This document shows positions 19,060 through 26,461 of a stretch of 64,000 nt of DNA, piece after piece. Source of the stretch: Kitasatospora terrestris. Lineage in GTDB: Bacteria; Actinomycetota; Actinomycetes; Streptomycetales; Streptomycetaceae. The notes beneath the pieces are model-generated. The model was not told where the DNA came from. It did not search any database and saw only the letters and a list, made by a program, of their open reading frames with translations. Position numbers and translations under genes: made by a program. Numbering within the stretch: the first letter of the stretch is position 1; each line of letters opens with the position of its first letter. Location of the stretch: positions 7,440,001-7,504,000 of the forward strand of contig NZ_BAABIS010000001.1 of assembly GCF_039542905.1 (NCBI RefSeq), read 5' to 3'.

Positions 19060-21063
19060 TCACGCGAGCGCGAACACCTCCCGCACCGCGGCCCGCAACG
19101 CCCCCGCCCGGTCCGCCACCGGCCCGGCGGCCCGCCACGCCACGAACCCGTCGGGGCGCACCAGCACCGCCCCGCCCGCACCGAGCCCGTAGCCCTCCGG
19201 CCACCCCACCACGACGGCCCCGGCCCCCGGAGGCCGCCCGCCCACCGACGGCGTCCCACCCCCGGCGCCGCCGACAGTCTCTGCACCGCTGCCCACCGGG
19301 GCAGCCAGGCGGCCGCCTGCGGCTCCCGGCCTTCCGGCTCCGGCGTGGCCAGCAGGGCCGCTGCCTTCCCTGCCGGCCGCCGCGCCCGCCGTAGGCGGAA
19401 CATCGCCTCCGGCGTGCCTTGCGGTGCCGGCAGTCTCTGCGGCGCTGCCCACCGGGGCAGCCAGGTGGCCGCCTGCGACGTTGCCCGCGGCTCCCGGCCT
19501 CCCGGCTCCGGCGTGCCCGGCAGGGCCGCTGCCTTCCCTGTCGCCGCCCGCCGAGCCCGCCGCCGGCGGAACACCGCCTGCGGCGGGGCCGGTTGCGGGT
19601 TCGGGGTGGAGGTCGGCGTCCGGGGCGGGGCCGAGGACGTGGCAGCGCAGCGGCACGCCGGTCTCGGCGGCGACCGTGGCCGCGGCGGCGCGCCAGGCGG
19701 GGTCGGTGGCGAGCAGGACCGGCTCGCGTTCGAACAGGTCGAGCGTGGAGAGCCGTTCCTCGCCCCGGCGGAGCCAGACGTGCGGTGCCCGGCTGCCCAC
19801 CGAGCCGTCGGGCGCGAAGCGTTCGGGGATCACCGGGTCGTCCGCGGCCGCTCCGCTGAGCGCGCCGGCCGCGTACCGGTACCCGAGTGCGACGGCGAGC
19901 ACGTTGGTCTGCCGCCCGCCGCCGGGCGTGGCGTCGAAGCCGGGGTGCTTGTGCTCCGCCGAGCGCTCGGCCGCCCGTGCGGCGGTGTGGACGGCGACCG
20001 GCTGCCGCTCGGGCCCGTAGGTGTCGAGGAGCCGCGGCCCGGCCCAGCCGTCGAGGACGGCGGCGAGCTTCCAGGCGAGGTTGTGCGCGTCCTGGATGCC
20101 GGTGTTGGAACCGAACGCCCCGGTCGGCGGCATTTCGTGGGCGGCGTCCCCGACCAGGAACACCCGTCCGGCGGAGTACCGTTCGGCGACCCGTTCGGCG
20201 GCGTGCCAGGGGGCGCGTCCGGTGATCTCCACCTCGAGGTCGGGGATGCCGGCGGCGGCGCGGATGTGGGCGATGCACCGTTCGTCGGTGAAGTCCTCGA
20301 CGGTCTCGCCGCGCTCGGGGTGCCAGGGCAGGTGGAACACCCACTGCTCGCGGTTGTCGACGGGCAGCAGCGCGCCCGCGCCCGCCGGGTCGGTGAGGTA
20401 GCAGGCGATGAACAGCCGGTCCCCGACGGCGTCGGCGAGCCGCTTGGCGCGGAAGGTGACGCTGATGTTGTGGAACAGGTCGCCGCGGCCGGTCTGCGCG
20501 ATGCCCAGCGCGGTGCGGACGGGGCTGCGCGGCCCGTCCGCAGCGACCAGGTAGTCCGCCCGAACGGTGGACACCGCGCCACTCTCCCGGTCCAACAGCG
20601 TGCAGTCCACTCCTTCGGAGTCCACCGTGAACCCGGTCAGCTCCGTCCCGAAGCGGACGTCACCCCGTTGCCGGGCGTGCCGCAGCAGGACCGGTTCGAG
20701 GTCGTTCTGGCTGCACAGGCACCATCCGGACGGGCTGAACCGGGCGAGGCCCCCACCGGGGTCGATCTCCCGGAACAGCCACTCCTGCTCCGCACCGGTC
20801 AGCGTGTCGGCCTGCAGGATGCCGTGGTTGTCGGCGAGCACCGAGGCGGCGGCGCGGATGTCGTCCTCCACCCGGGCGACCCGGAAGAGCTCCATGGTCC
20901 GCAGGTTGTTGCCGCGTCCGCGCGGGTGACGCGAGGTCTCGGCGTGCCGCTCCGCCAAGAGGTGCGGCACCCCGAGCCGGCCGAGGAAGAGCGAGGCGGA
21001 CAGGCCCACCAGGGAGCCGCCCGCGATCAGCACCGGCACCCGGCCGGCGGTCTGTGTGTCCAT
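19060..21063 (-). CDS. FAD-dependent aromatic polyketide hydroxylase, WhiE ORFVIII-like
   Basis: A 667-residue class A flavoprotein monooxygenase that would hydroxylate the aromatic polyketide using NAD(P)H and O2. FAD motifs: the dinucleotide fold VLIAGGSLVGLSASLFLGRL (residues 11-30), the DG motif around VAADGPRSPVR (173-183), and the GD motif FLVGDAAHEMPPTGAFGSNT (302-321). A thioredoxin-like C-terminal domain is expected from about 430. It is interrupted at about 486-615 by a Gly/Ala/Pro-rich insert made of two similar units, so the protein is longer than usual for the family (about 540-600). The start at 21063 has GGAGAG upstream. It is divergent from the polyketide genes, exactly as the hydroxylase in whiE clusters, sharing a 166-base promoter region. 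Whether the insert is tolerated is unknown. Confidence 0.9.
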   Translation of the reverse strand: MDTQTAGRVPVLIAGGSLVGLSASLFLGRLGVPHLLAERHAETSRHPRGRGNNLRTMELFRVARVEDDIRAAASVLADNHGILQADTLTGAEQEWLFREIDPGGGLARFSPSGWCLCSQNDLEPVLLRHARQRGDVRFGTELTGFTVDSEGVDCTLLDRESGAVSTVRADYLVAADGPRSPVRTALGIAQTGRGDLFHNISVTFRAKRLADAVGDRLFIACYLTDPAGAGALLPVDNREQWVFHLPWHPERGETVEDFTDERCIAHIRAAAGIPDLEVEITGRAPWHAAERVAERYSAGRVFLVGDAAHEMPPTGAFGSNTGIQDAHNLAWKLAAVLDGWAGPRLLDTYGPERQPVAVHTAARAAERSAEHKHPGFDATPGGGRQTNVLAVALGYRYAAGALSGAAADDPVIPERFAPDGSVGSRAPHVWLRRGEERLSTLDLFEREPVLLATDPAWRAAAATVAAETGVPLRCHVLGPAPDADLHPEPATGPAAGGVPPAAGSAGGDREGSGPAGHAGAGRPGAAGNVAGGHLAAPVGSAAETAGTARHAGGDVPPTAGAAAGREGSGPAGHAGAGRPGAAGGRLAAPVGSGAETVGGAGGGTPSVGGRPPGAGAVVVGWPEGYGLGAGGAVLVRPDGFVAWRAAGPVADRAGALRAAVREVFALA
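19237..19578 (-). repeat. Duplicated in-frame insert within the hydroxylase gene
   Basis: Two direct copies offset by 156-168 bases encode residues about 496-551 and 552-609 of the hydroxylase. Both contain GSGPAGHAGAGRPGAAG followed a few residues later by LAAPVGS and AET. The copies differ by a 12-base indel and point changes, all keeping frame. The composition (Gly, Ala, Pro) suggests a disordered linker. Confidence 0.85.
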
Positions 21064-21229
21064 CAGTTCTGGTCTCTCCGTTGCACTCGACTGCCCCCGT
21101 CCGCTGATGGATTCCCACGGTCGGACGGACACAGAGGGTGCTTCGCTCGGATGGATGCGAACTCTCGCGCCGTCCCGCACTCGCCACCACGATCGACCTG
21201 ACCCTGTTCGAGCCTTGACGGGAACTTCC
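21064..21229. promoter_or_regulatory. Divergent promoter region of the pigment cluster
   Basis: This 166-base gap must hold promoters for the hydroxylase (leftward) and for the main polyketide operon (rightward). In whiE the corresponding region carries sporulation-controlled promoters. I could not identify convincing -35/-10 boxes by eye. Confidence 0.55.
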
Positions 21230-22375
21230 ATGACCCTGTTGTCCGAATCCACCATCGACTCCACCGACCCCCGCGCCGCCCGGCTGCGGGTCGTTCTGCT
21301 GTGCGACGTGCAGGACGGCGCCCAGGACCGCTTCCTCGCCGCCTACGAGCAGCTCAGGTACCAGGTCTCCGCGGTGCCGGGGCACATCACCGACCAGCTG
21401 TGCCAGTCCATCGAGGACCCGTCCCGGTGGCTGATCACCAGCGAGTGGGAGAGCGCCGCGCCGTTCCTCAGCTGGGTGGACAGCCCGGAGCACCGCGAGA
21501 TGGTCAAGCCGCTGCACGGCTGCGTGCGCGACACCCGTTCGCTGCGCTTCAACGTGATGCGCGAGACCTCCGGCCGGCTCGCCGTGGACAGCGGGCACCG
21601 CCCGCTGGCGCCCGGCGAGACGGTCGCCGGGGTGCCGCTGGCGCCCCGTCCCGGCCCGGACGGGGTGATCCGGCACGCGCTGACCTTCACCGTGAAGCCG
21701 GGCAGCGAGCAGAAGGTGGCCGGGATCCTGGCGGGCTACCGCTCGCCGAACGCCCAGGTGGACGCCGAGACCCGGCTGGTGCGCACCACGCTGTTCATGG
21801 ACGGCAACCGGGTGGTCCGTTCGGTGGAAGTGGTCGGCGACCTGGTGGCGGCGCTGCGGCACGTGGCGATGCAGCCGGAGGTCCGCGCGGTCGAGGAGGC
21901 GATCAACCCCCACCTGGAGGTCGCCCGCGACCTGAACGACCCGCTGGCCGCCCGCGACTTCTTCATGAAGGCCGCGCTGCCCGCCGTCCACCACCACGCC
22001 CGGTCGGCCGAACCGACGGGCGCCACGGCCCGGTTCGCGTTCAACTACCCGGTACGGACCGGCTGCGGCGCCGCCGTCGCCGAGCTGCTCGCCCGGCAGG
22101 ACGAGCAGGCCGTCGCCGACCCGGCGTCACCGCTGGTACGGGCCACCGTGTTCCAGCGCGAGGACCGGGTGGTCCGCCTGGTCGACCTGACCGGCTCGCC
22201 GCAGGACGACCCGCAGACCGCGCTCGGCCTGGCCGGCCCGCGCGCCTCGACGGTGCTGGCCAAGCTGGTCGACGTCCCCGCCGAGCACCCGCTGCCCAGC
22301 GCGGACGGGATGCGCCACCTGCTGGCCGCCTGCGCGATGACGCAGATCACCGACCGGGTCTCGCCCACCGCCTGA
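21230..22375 (+). CDS. SchA/CurD-like spore-pigment polyketide protein (WhiE ORFI-like)
   Basis: A 381-residue protein, first gene of the rightward pigment operon, matching the position and size of whiE ORFI and its sch/cur counterparts. Two ferredoxin-like halves can be traced: LRVVLLCDVQDGAQDRFLAA to WESAAPFLSWVDSPEHREMV (about 20-90), and HALTFTVKPGSEQKVAGILA followed by a repeat-like ATARFAFNYPVRTGCGAAVA, as in the SchA/CurD domain, which resembles antibiotic-biosynthesis-monooxygenase folds. The enzymatic role is not established; a part in cyclisation or oxygenation of the nascent polyketide is usually assumed. The ATG at 21230 has a weak GGGAA site; downstream start candidates would cut the first fold. 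Confidence 0.88.
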   Translation: MTLLSESTIDSTDPRAARLRVVLLCDVQDGAQDRFLAAYEQLRYQVSAVPGHITDQLCQSIEDPSRWLITSEWESAAPFLSWVDSPEHREMVKPLHGCVRDTRSLRFNVMRETSGRLAVDSGHRPLAPGETVAGVPLAPRPGPDGVIRHALTFTVKPGSEQKVAGILAGYRSPNAQVDAETRLVRTTLFMDGNRVVRSVEVVGDLVAALRHVAMQPEVRAVEEAINPHLEVARDLNDPLAARDFFMKAALPAVHHHARSAEPTGATARFAFNYPVRTGCGAAVAELLARQDEQAVADPASPLVRATVFQREDRVVRLVDLTGSPQDDPQTALGLAGPRASTVLAKLVDVPAEHPLPSADGMRHLLAACAMTQITDRVSPTA

Positions 22376-22440
22376 TCCGTCCCTCCGCTCCGGTCCCGGA
22401 GCCCCCATCCCCAGCCCGCACCTTCCCGAGAGGACGTTCC

Positions 22441-22878
22441 ATGACCACGGAGATCCCACGCGTCGTCCACGTCGACGACGCACCCCCGAACTGCCGCCGC
22501 GGCGGTGACCTGCGGGCCATGCTCACCCCGACGACTGTCGGCGCGACCAGCGGCTTCATGGGGATGGCGCTCGTCGAGCCGGGGGACCGGATCGGTGAGC
22601 ACTACCACCCGTACTCCGAGGAGTTCGTCCTCGTGGTCGAGGGCGACCTGGAGGTGGACCTGGACGGGAAGACCCAGCGGCTGGGGCCCGACCAGGGGCT
22701 GATGATCCCGATCGGGATGCGGCACCGCTTCCGCAACGTCGGCGCCACCCAGGCCCGGCTGGTCTTCCACCTCGGCCCGCTGGCGCCGCGCCCCGAGCTC
22801 GGGCACGTGGACACCGAGGAGACCGTGGTGGAGGCCACCCAGGCGGGTCCGCCGGAACCCCTCGGGGCGGTGTCGTGA
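22441..22878 (+). CDS. Cupin-domain spore-pigment protein (WhiE ORFII-like)
   Basis: A 145-residue single-domain cupin. Motif 1 is IGEHYHPYSEEFVLVVEGDL, with His, His and Glu as potential metal ligands, and motif 2 is GMRHRFRNVGATQARLVFHL. This equals whiE ORFII, a polyketide cyclase/dehydratase-like cupin placed before the ketosynthase. It follows GAGAGG seven bases before the ATG, and its stop overlaps the GTG of the ketosynthase gene (GTGA), giving coupled translation. Confidence 0.9.
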   Translation: MTTEIPRVVHVDDAPPNCRRGGDLRAMLTPTTVGATSGFMGMALVEPGDRIGEHYHPYSEEFVLVVEGDLEVDLDGKTQRLGPDQGLMIPIGMRHRFRNVGATQARLVFHLGPLAPRPELGHVDTEETVVEATQAGPPEPLGAVS

Positions 22879-24140
22879 CGCGCCGGGTCGCGGTGACCGG
22901 GATCGGCGTGGTCGCTCCCGGCGGTGTCGGCGTCCCCTCGTTCTGGGCGCTGCTCACCGCCGGGCGCACCGCCACCCGGGGGATCACCCTGTTCGACCCG
23001 GAGGGCTTCCGCTCCCGGATCGCCGCCGAGTGCGACTTCGACCCGGCGGCGCACGGCCTGGACGCCGAGCAGTGCGCCACCCACGACCGCTACGTGCAGT
23101 TCGCGCTGGTGGCCGCCGCCGAGGCGGTCGCCGACAGCGGGATCGACCTGGCGGCCGAGGACCCGTGGCGGATCGGCGTCTCGCTCGGCACCGCCGTCGG
23201 CGGCACCACCCGGCTGGAGCACGACTACGTCAAGGTCTCCTCGCACGGGGCGCGTTGGGCGGTCGACCACCGCCCGGCCGGGCCGCACCTGGAGCGGGCG
23301 TTCCAGCCCAGCTCGCTGGCGGCGGCGGTGGCCGAGCGGTTCGGCACGGGCGGCCCGGTGCAGACCGTCTCCACCGGGTGCACCTCCGGCCTGGACGCGG
23401 TCGGCTACGCGGCGATGGCCGTCGAGGAGGGCCGCGCGGACGTGGTGATCGCCGGTGCCAGCGACTCGCCGATCTCCCCGATCACGGTCGCCTGCTTCGA
23501 CGCGATCAAGGCCACCTCGGCGCGCAACGACGACCCGGCGCACGCCTCCCGGCCGTTCGACGCCTCCCGGGACGGCTTCGTGCTCGGCGAGGGCGGCGCC
23601 GTCCTGGTGCTGGAGGAGCTGGAGCACGCCCGCCGGCGCGGGGCCCGGATCTACGCCGAACTCGGCGGCTTCGCCACCTTCGGCAACGCCTACCACATGA
23701 CCGGCCTCACCCAGGAGGGCCTGGAGATGTCGCAGGCGATCGACCGGGCCCTGGCCCACGCCCGGATCAACGGCGAGGACGTGGACTACGTCAACGCCCA
23801 CGGCTCCGGCACGAAGCAGAACGACCGGCACGAGACCGCCGCGGTCAAGCGCTCGCTCGGCGAGCACGCCCGGCGCACCCCGATGAGCTCGATCAAGTCG
23901 ATGGTCGGCCACTCGCTGGGCGCCATCGGCGCGATCGAACTGGTCGCCTGCACGCTGGCGCTGCACCACGGCGTGGTCCCGCCGACCGCCAACTACGAGA
24001 AGCCCGACCCGGAGTGCGACCTGGACTACGTCCCGCGCACCGCGCGGGAGGTGCCGCTGCGGCACGTGCTCTCGGTCGGCAGCGGCTTCGGCGGCTTCCA
24101 GTCCGCCGTGGTGCTCAGCCGGACGGGGGTGGCGGCGTGA
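22875..24140 (+). CDS. Type II PKS ketosynthase alpha (WhiE ORFIII-like)
   Basis: A 421-residue beta-ketoacyl synthase that condenses malonyl-ACP units into a poly-beta-ketone as heterodimer with the chain-length factor. The catalytic triad is complete: C169 in VQTVSTGCTSGLDAV, H309 in DYVNAHGSGTKQND and H346 in SMVGHSLGAIGAIE. The ending GSGFGGFQSAVVLSRTG is typical. The GTG start lies in the stop of the cupin gene, and the stop overlaps the next gene's GTG, so three genes are translationally chained. Gene order identifies it as the KS of a spore-pigment (whiE-like) cluster, whose members make long (about C24) chains according to family knowledge. Confidence 0.96.
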   Translation: MTRRVAVTGIGVVAPGGVGVPSFWALLTAGRTATRGITLFDPEGFRSRIAAECDFDPAAHGLDAEQCATHDRYVQFALVAAAEAVADSGIDLAAEDPWRIGVSLGTAVGGTTRLEHDYVKVSSHGARWAVDHRPAGPHLERAFQPSSLAAAVAERFGTGGPVQTVSTGCTSGLDAVGYAAMAVEEGRADVVIAGASDSPISPITVACFDAIKATSARNDDPAHASRPFDASRDGFVLGEGGAVLVLEELEHARRRGARIYAELGGFATFGNAYHMTGLTQEGLEMSQAIDRALAHARINGEDVDYVNAHGSGTKQNDRHETAAVKRSLGEHARRTPMSSIKSMVGHSLGAIGAIELVACTLALHHGVVPPTANYEKPDPECDLDYVPRTAREVPLRHVLSVGSGFGGFQSAVVLSRTGVAA

Positions 24141-25351
24141 ACGGACGCAGCGCGGTGCTCACCGGCGTCGGCGTGATCGCCCCGACCGGGATCGGCGCCG
24201 ACGACTACTGGAAGGCCACCCGGGAGGGCCGCTCGGCCCTCACCCCGATCGACCGGGAGGGCTGCGACCGGCTCCCGCTGCGGGTCGCCGGGCTGGTGCG
24301 CGGCTTCGACGCCAGGTCGTTCGTCGAGGAGCGGTACCTGGTGCAGACCGACCGCTTCACCCACTTCGCGATGGCCGCCGCCGCGCTGGCCATCGACGAG
24401 GCGGCCCTGGAGGTGGAGGACCCGTTCACCGTCGGCGTGGTCACCGCGGCCGGCTCCGGCGGCGGCGAGTTCGGCCAGCGCGAGCTCCAGCAGCTCTGGG
24501 GCAACGGGCCGCACCACGTCGGCCCGTACCAGTCGATCGCCTGGTTCTACGCGGCCTCCACAGGTCAGATCTCCATCCGCGGCGGTTTCAAGGGCCCCTG
24601 CGGGGTGGTCGCCGCGGACGAGGCGGGCGGCCTGGACGCGCTGGCGCACGCCGCCCGAGCGATCGGACGGGGCACCGAGGCGGTGGTGGCCGGCGCCGCG
24701 GAGGCGCCGATCGCCCCGTACTCGATGGTGTGCCAGCTCGGCTACCCGGGCCTGTCGCTCGTCGAGGACCCCGAACGGGCCTACCTGCCCTTCGACCGGG
24801 CGGCGGCCGGCTTCGTGCCCGCCGAGGGCGGCGCGATGTTCGTGGTCGAGGACGAGCGGCACGCCCGCGACCGCGGCGCCCGGGTGCGGGCCCACCTGGC
24901 CGGCCACGGCGCCACCTTCACCGGCGCGGCGCGCTGGGCGGAGTCCCGGGAGGGGCTGGCCCGGGCGATCCGCGGGGCGCTCGCCGAGGCGCGCTGCGCG
25001 CCCGACGAGGTCGACGTGGTCTTCGCCGACGCCCTCGGCGTCCCCGAGGCCGACCGGGCCGAGGCGCTCGCGCTCGCCGACGCGCTCGGCGAGCACGCCG
25101 GCCGAGTCCCCGTCACCGCCCCCAAGGCCGGCACCGGCCGCGCGCACTGCGGCTCGCCCGCGCTCGACGTGGCCGCCGCCGTGCTCGCCCTGGAGAACGG
25201 CCTGATCCCGCCCACCCCGAACACCACCGCGTGCGAGGCGGAGATCGACCTGGTCACCGGCTACGCCCGCTCCGCCGAGCCGCGCACCGCCCTGGTGCTC
25301 AGCCGCGGACTGATGGGTTCGAACGCGGCCCTCGTGCTGCGCCGGGCCTGA
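24137..25351 (+). CDS. Type II PKS chain-length factor / ketosynthase beta (WhiE ORFIV-like)
   Basis: A 404-residue ketosynthase-like partner lacking the active-site cysteine. The aligned position is in VVAADEAGGLDALA, where KS-alpha has TGCTSGLDA, so residue 162 is Glu; most chain-length factors carry Gln here. The histidines are also lost (VFADALGVPEADRAE in place of NAHGSGT). It controls the number of condensations and may decarboxylate malonyl-ACP to start the chain. Start GTG overlaps the ketosynthase stop by four bases. The two proteins are expected in equal amounts. Confidence 0.95.
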   Translation: MNGRSAVLTGVGVIAPTGIGADDYWKATREGRSALTPIDREGCDRLPLRVAGLVRGFDARSFVEERYLVQTDRFTHFAMAAAALAIDEAALEVEDPFTVGVVTAAGSGGGEFGQRELQQLWGNGPHHVGPYQSIAWFYAASTGQISIRGGFKGPCGVVAADEAGGLDALAHAARAIGRGTEAVVAGAAEAPIAPYSMVCQLGYPGLSLVEDPERAYLPFDRAAAGFVPAEGGAMFVVEDERHARDRGARVRAHLAGHGATFTGAARWAESREGLARAIRGALAEARCAPDEVDVVFADALGVPEADRAEALALADALGEHAGRVPVTAPKAGTGRAHCGSPALDVAAAVLALENGLIPPTPNTTACEAEIDLVTGYARSAEPRTALVLSRGLMGSNAALVLRRA

Positions 25352-25378
25352 CAAACCCTCACCCACTGGAGGAATCCG

Positions 25379-25633
25379 ATGAGTTCCGAGATCACCCATG
25401 ACGACCTCGCCACCCTGATCAAGACCCGGGCCGGCGTCACCGTCACCCCCGAGGAACTGGCCGACCCCGGCTGCATGTTCCTCGACCTCGGCGTGGACTC
25501 GCTGGGCGTGCTCGGCGTCCTCGCCGACCTGGAGAACCGCTACGGCGTCTCCATCGACAGCTCCGACCTGCTCGGCCGCCCGGTCGCCGAGTTCCTGCAG
25601 ACCGTCAACTCCACCGTGAAGGCGAGCGCCTGA
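25379..25633 (+). CDS. Polyketide acyl carrier protein (WhiE ORFV-like)
   Basis: An 84-residue acidic four-helix carrier protein holding the growing polyketide on a phosphopantetheine arm. The attachment serine is S41 in MFLDLGVDSLGVLGVLADLE. A strong GGAGGAAT site precedes the ATG, suggesting higher translation than its neighbours, as expected for an ACP. It lies 27 bases after the chain-length-factor gene and its stop is two bases before the aromatase start. Confidence 0.95.
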   Translation: MSSEITHDDLATLIKTRAGVTVTPEELADPGCMFLDLGVDSLGVLGVLADLENRYGVSIDSSDLLGRPVAEFLQTVNSTVKASA

Positions 25634-25634
25634 G

Positions 25635-26090
25635 ATGCCCGGACACACCGACAACACCATCGTCATCAACGCGCCCGTCGACCTGGTCTGGGACGTCACC
25701 AACGACCTGGAGAACTGGCCGCAGCTGTTCAGCGAGTACGCCTCCGTCGAGGTCATCGACCGGCAGGGCCAGCTGGTCCGCTTCCGGCTCACCATGCACC
25801 CCGACGAGAACGGCCAGGTGTGGAGCTGGGTCTCCGAGCGCGAGGCCGACCGCGACAAGCTCACCGTCCGGGCCCGCCGGGTCGAACCCGGACCGTTCGA
25901 GTTCATGGAGATCCGCTGGGAGTACGAGGAGGTGCCGCAGGGCACCAGCATGCGCTGGATCCAGGACTTCGCGATGAAGCCCACCGCGCCGATCGACGAC
26001 GCCGGGATGACCGACCGGATCAACCAGAACTCCAAGGTCCAGATGGAGCTGATCCGCGCCAAGGTCGAACACCGGGCGGGTCTTTCGTGA
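25635..26090 (+). CDS. Polyketide aromatase/cyclase (WhiE ORFVI-like, START fold)
   Basis: A 151-residue monodomain aromatase/cyclase of the TcmN N-terminal/WhiE ORFVI family, which directs first-ring cyclisation (C9-C14 in studied members) and aromatisation. Markers include NTIVINAPVDLVWDVTNDLE, NWPQLFSEYASVEVIDRQGQ, WSWVSERE and MRWIQDFAMKPTAPIDDAGM, covering a START-like cavity. The start ATG is two bases after the ACP stop; the end overlaps the next gene by four bases. Confidence 0.94.
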   Translation: MPGHTDNTIVINAPVDLVWDVTNDLENWPQLFSEYASVEVIDRQGQLVRFRLTMHPDENGQVWSWVSEREADRDKLTVRARRVEPGPFEFMEIRWEYEEVPQGTSMRWIQDFAMKPTAPIDDAGMTDRINQNSKVQMELIRAKVEHRAGLS

Positions 26091-26425
26091 CCGGCCCCCA
26101 CCGGTCGCTGATCGTCGCCCGGATGAAGCCCGACACCGCCGACCACATCGCGGACGTGTTCGCCGACTCCGACCGCGGCGAGCTGCCGCACCTGATCGGG
26201 GTCACCGGCCGCAGCCTGTTCCAGTTCGGCGACGTCTACCTGCACCTGATCGAGTCCGAGCGCCCGGCCGGGCCGGAGGTCGCCCGGTACGCCTCGCACC
26301 CCGAGTTCCGCTCGATCAGCGACCGGCTCGCGGTCTACGTCGACGCGTACGACCCGGCCACCTGGCGCTCGCCCAAGGACGCCATGGCCCGGGAGTTCTA
26401 CCGCTGGGAGCGGACCGGTCACTGA
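26087..26425 (+). CDS. TcmI-family polyketide cyclase (WhiE ORFVII-like)
   Basis: A 112-residue ferredoxin-like cyclase that closes later rings of the aromatic polyketide. Recognised by SLIVARMKPDTADHIADVFA, ELPHLIGVTGRSLFQFGDVY, LHLIESERPAG, and the C-terminal DPATWRSPKDAMAREFYRWE that is typical of TcmI-like cyclases. The GTG start overlaps the aromatase stop (GTGA). It ends the part of the operon shared with whiE; the carboxylase genes start 36 bases on. Confidence 0.93.
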   Translation: MTGPHRSLIVARMKPDTADHIADVFADSDRGELPHLIGVTGRSLFQFGDVYLHLIESERPAGPEVARYASHPEFRSISDRLAVYVDAYDPATWRSPKDAMAREFYRWERTGH

Positions 26426-26461
26426 CCGGCCCCGCGACCGCCCGAGGAATGGAGACCCGAC

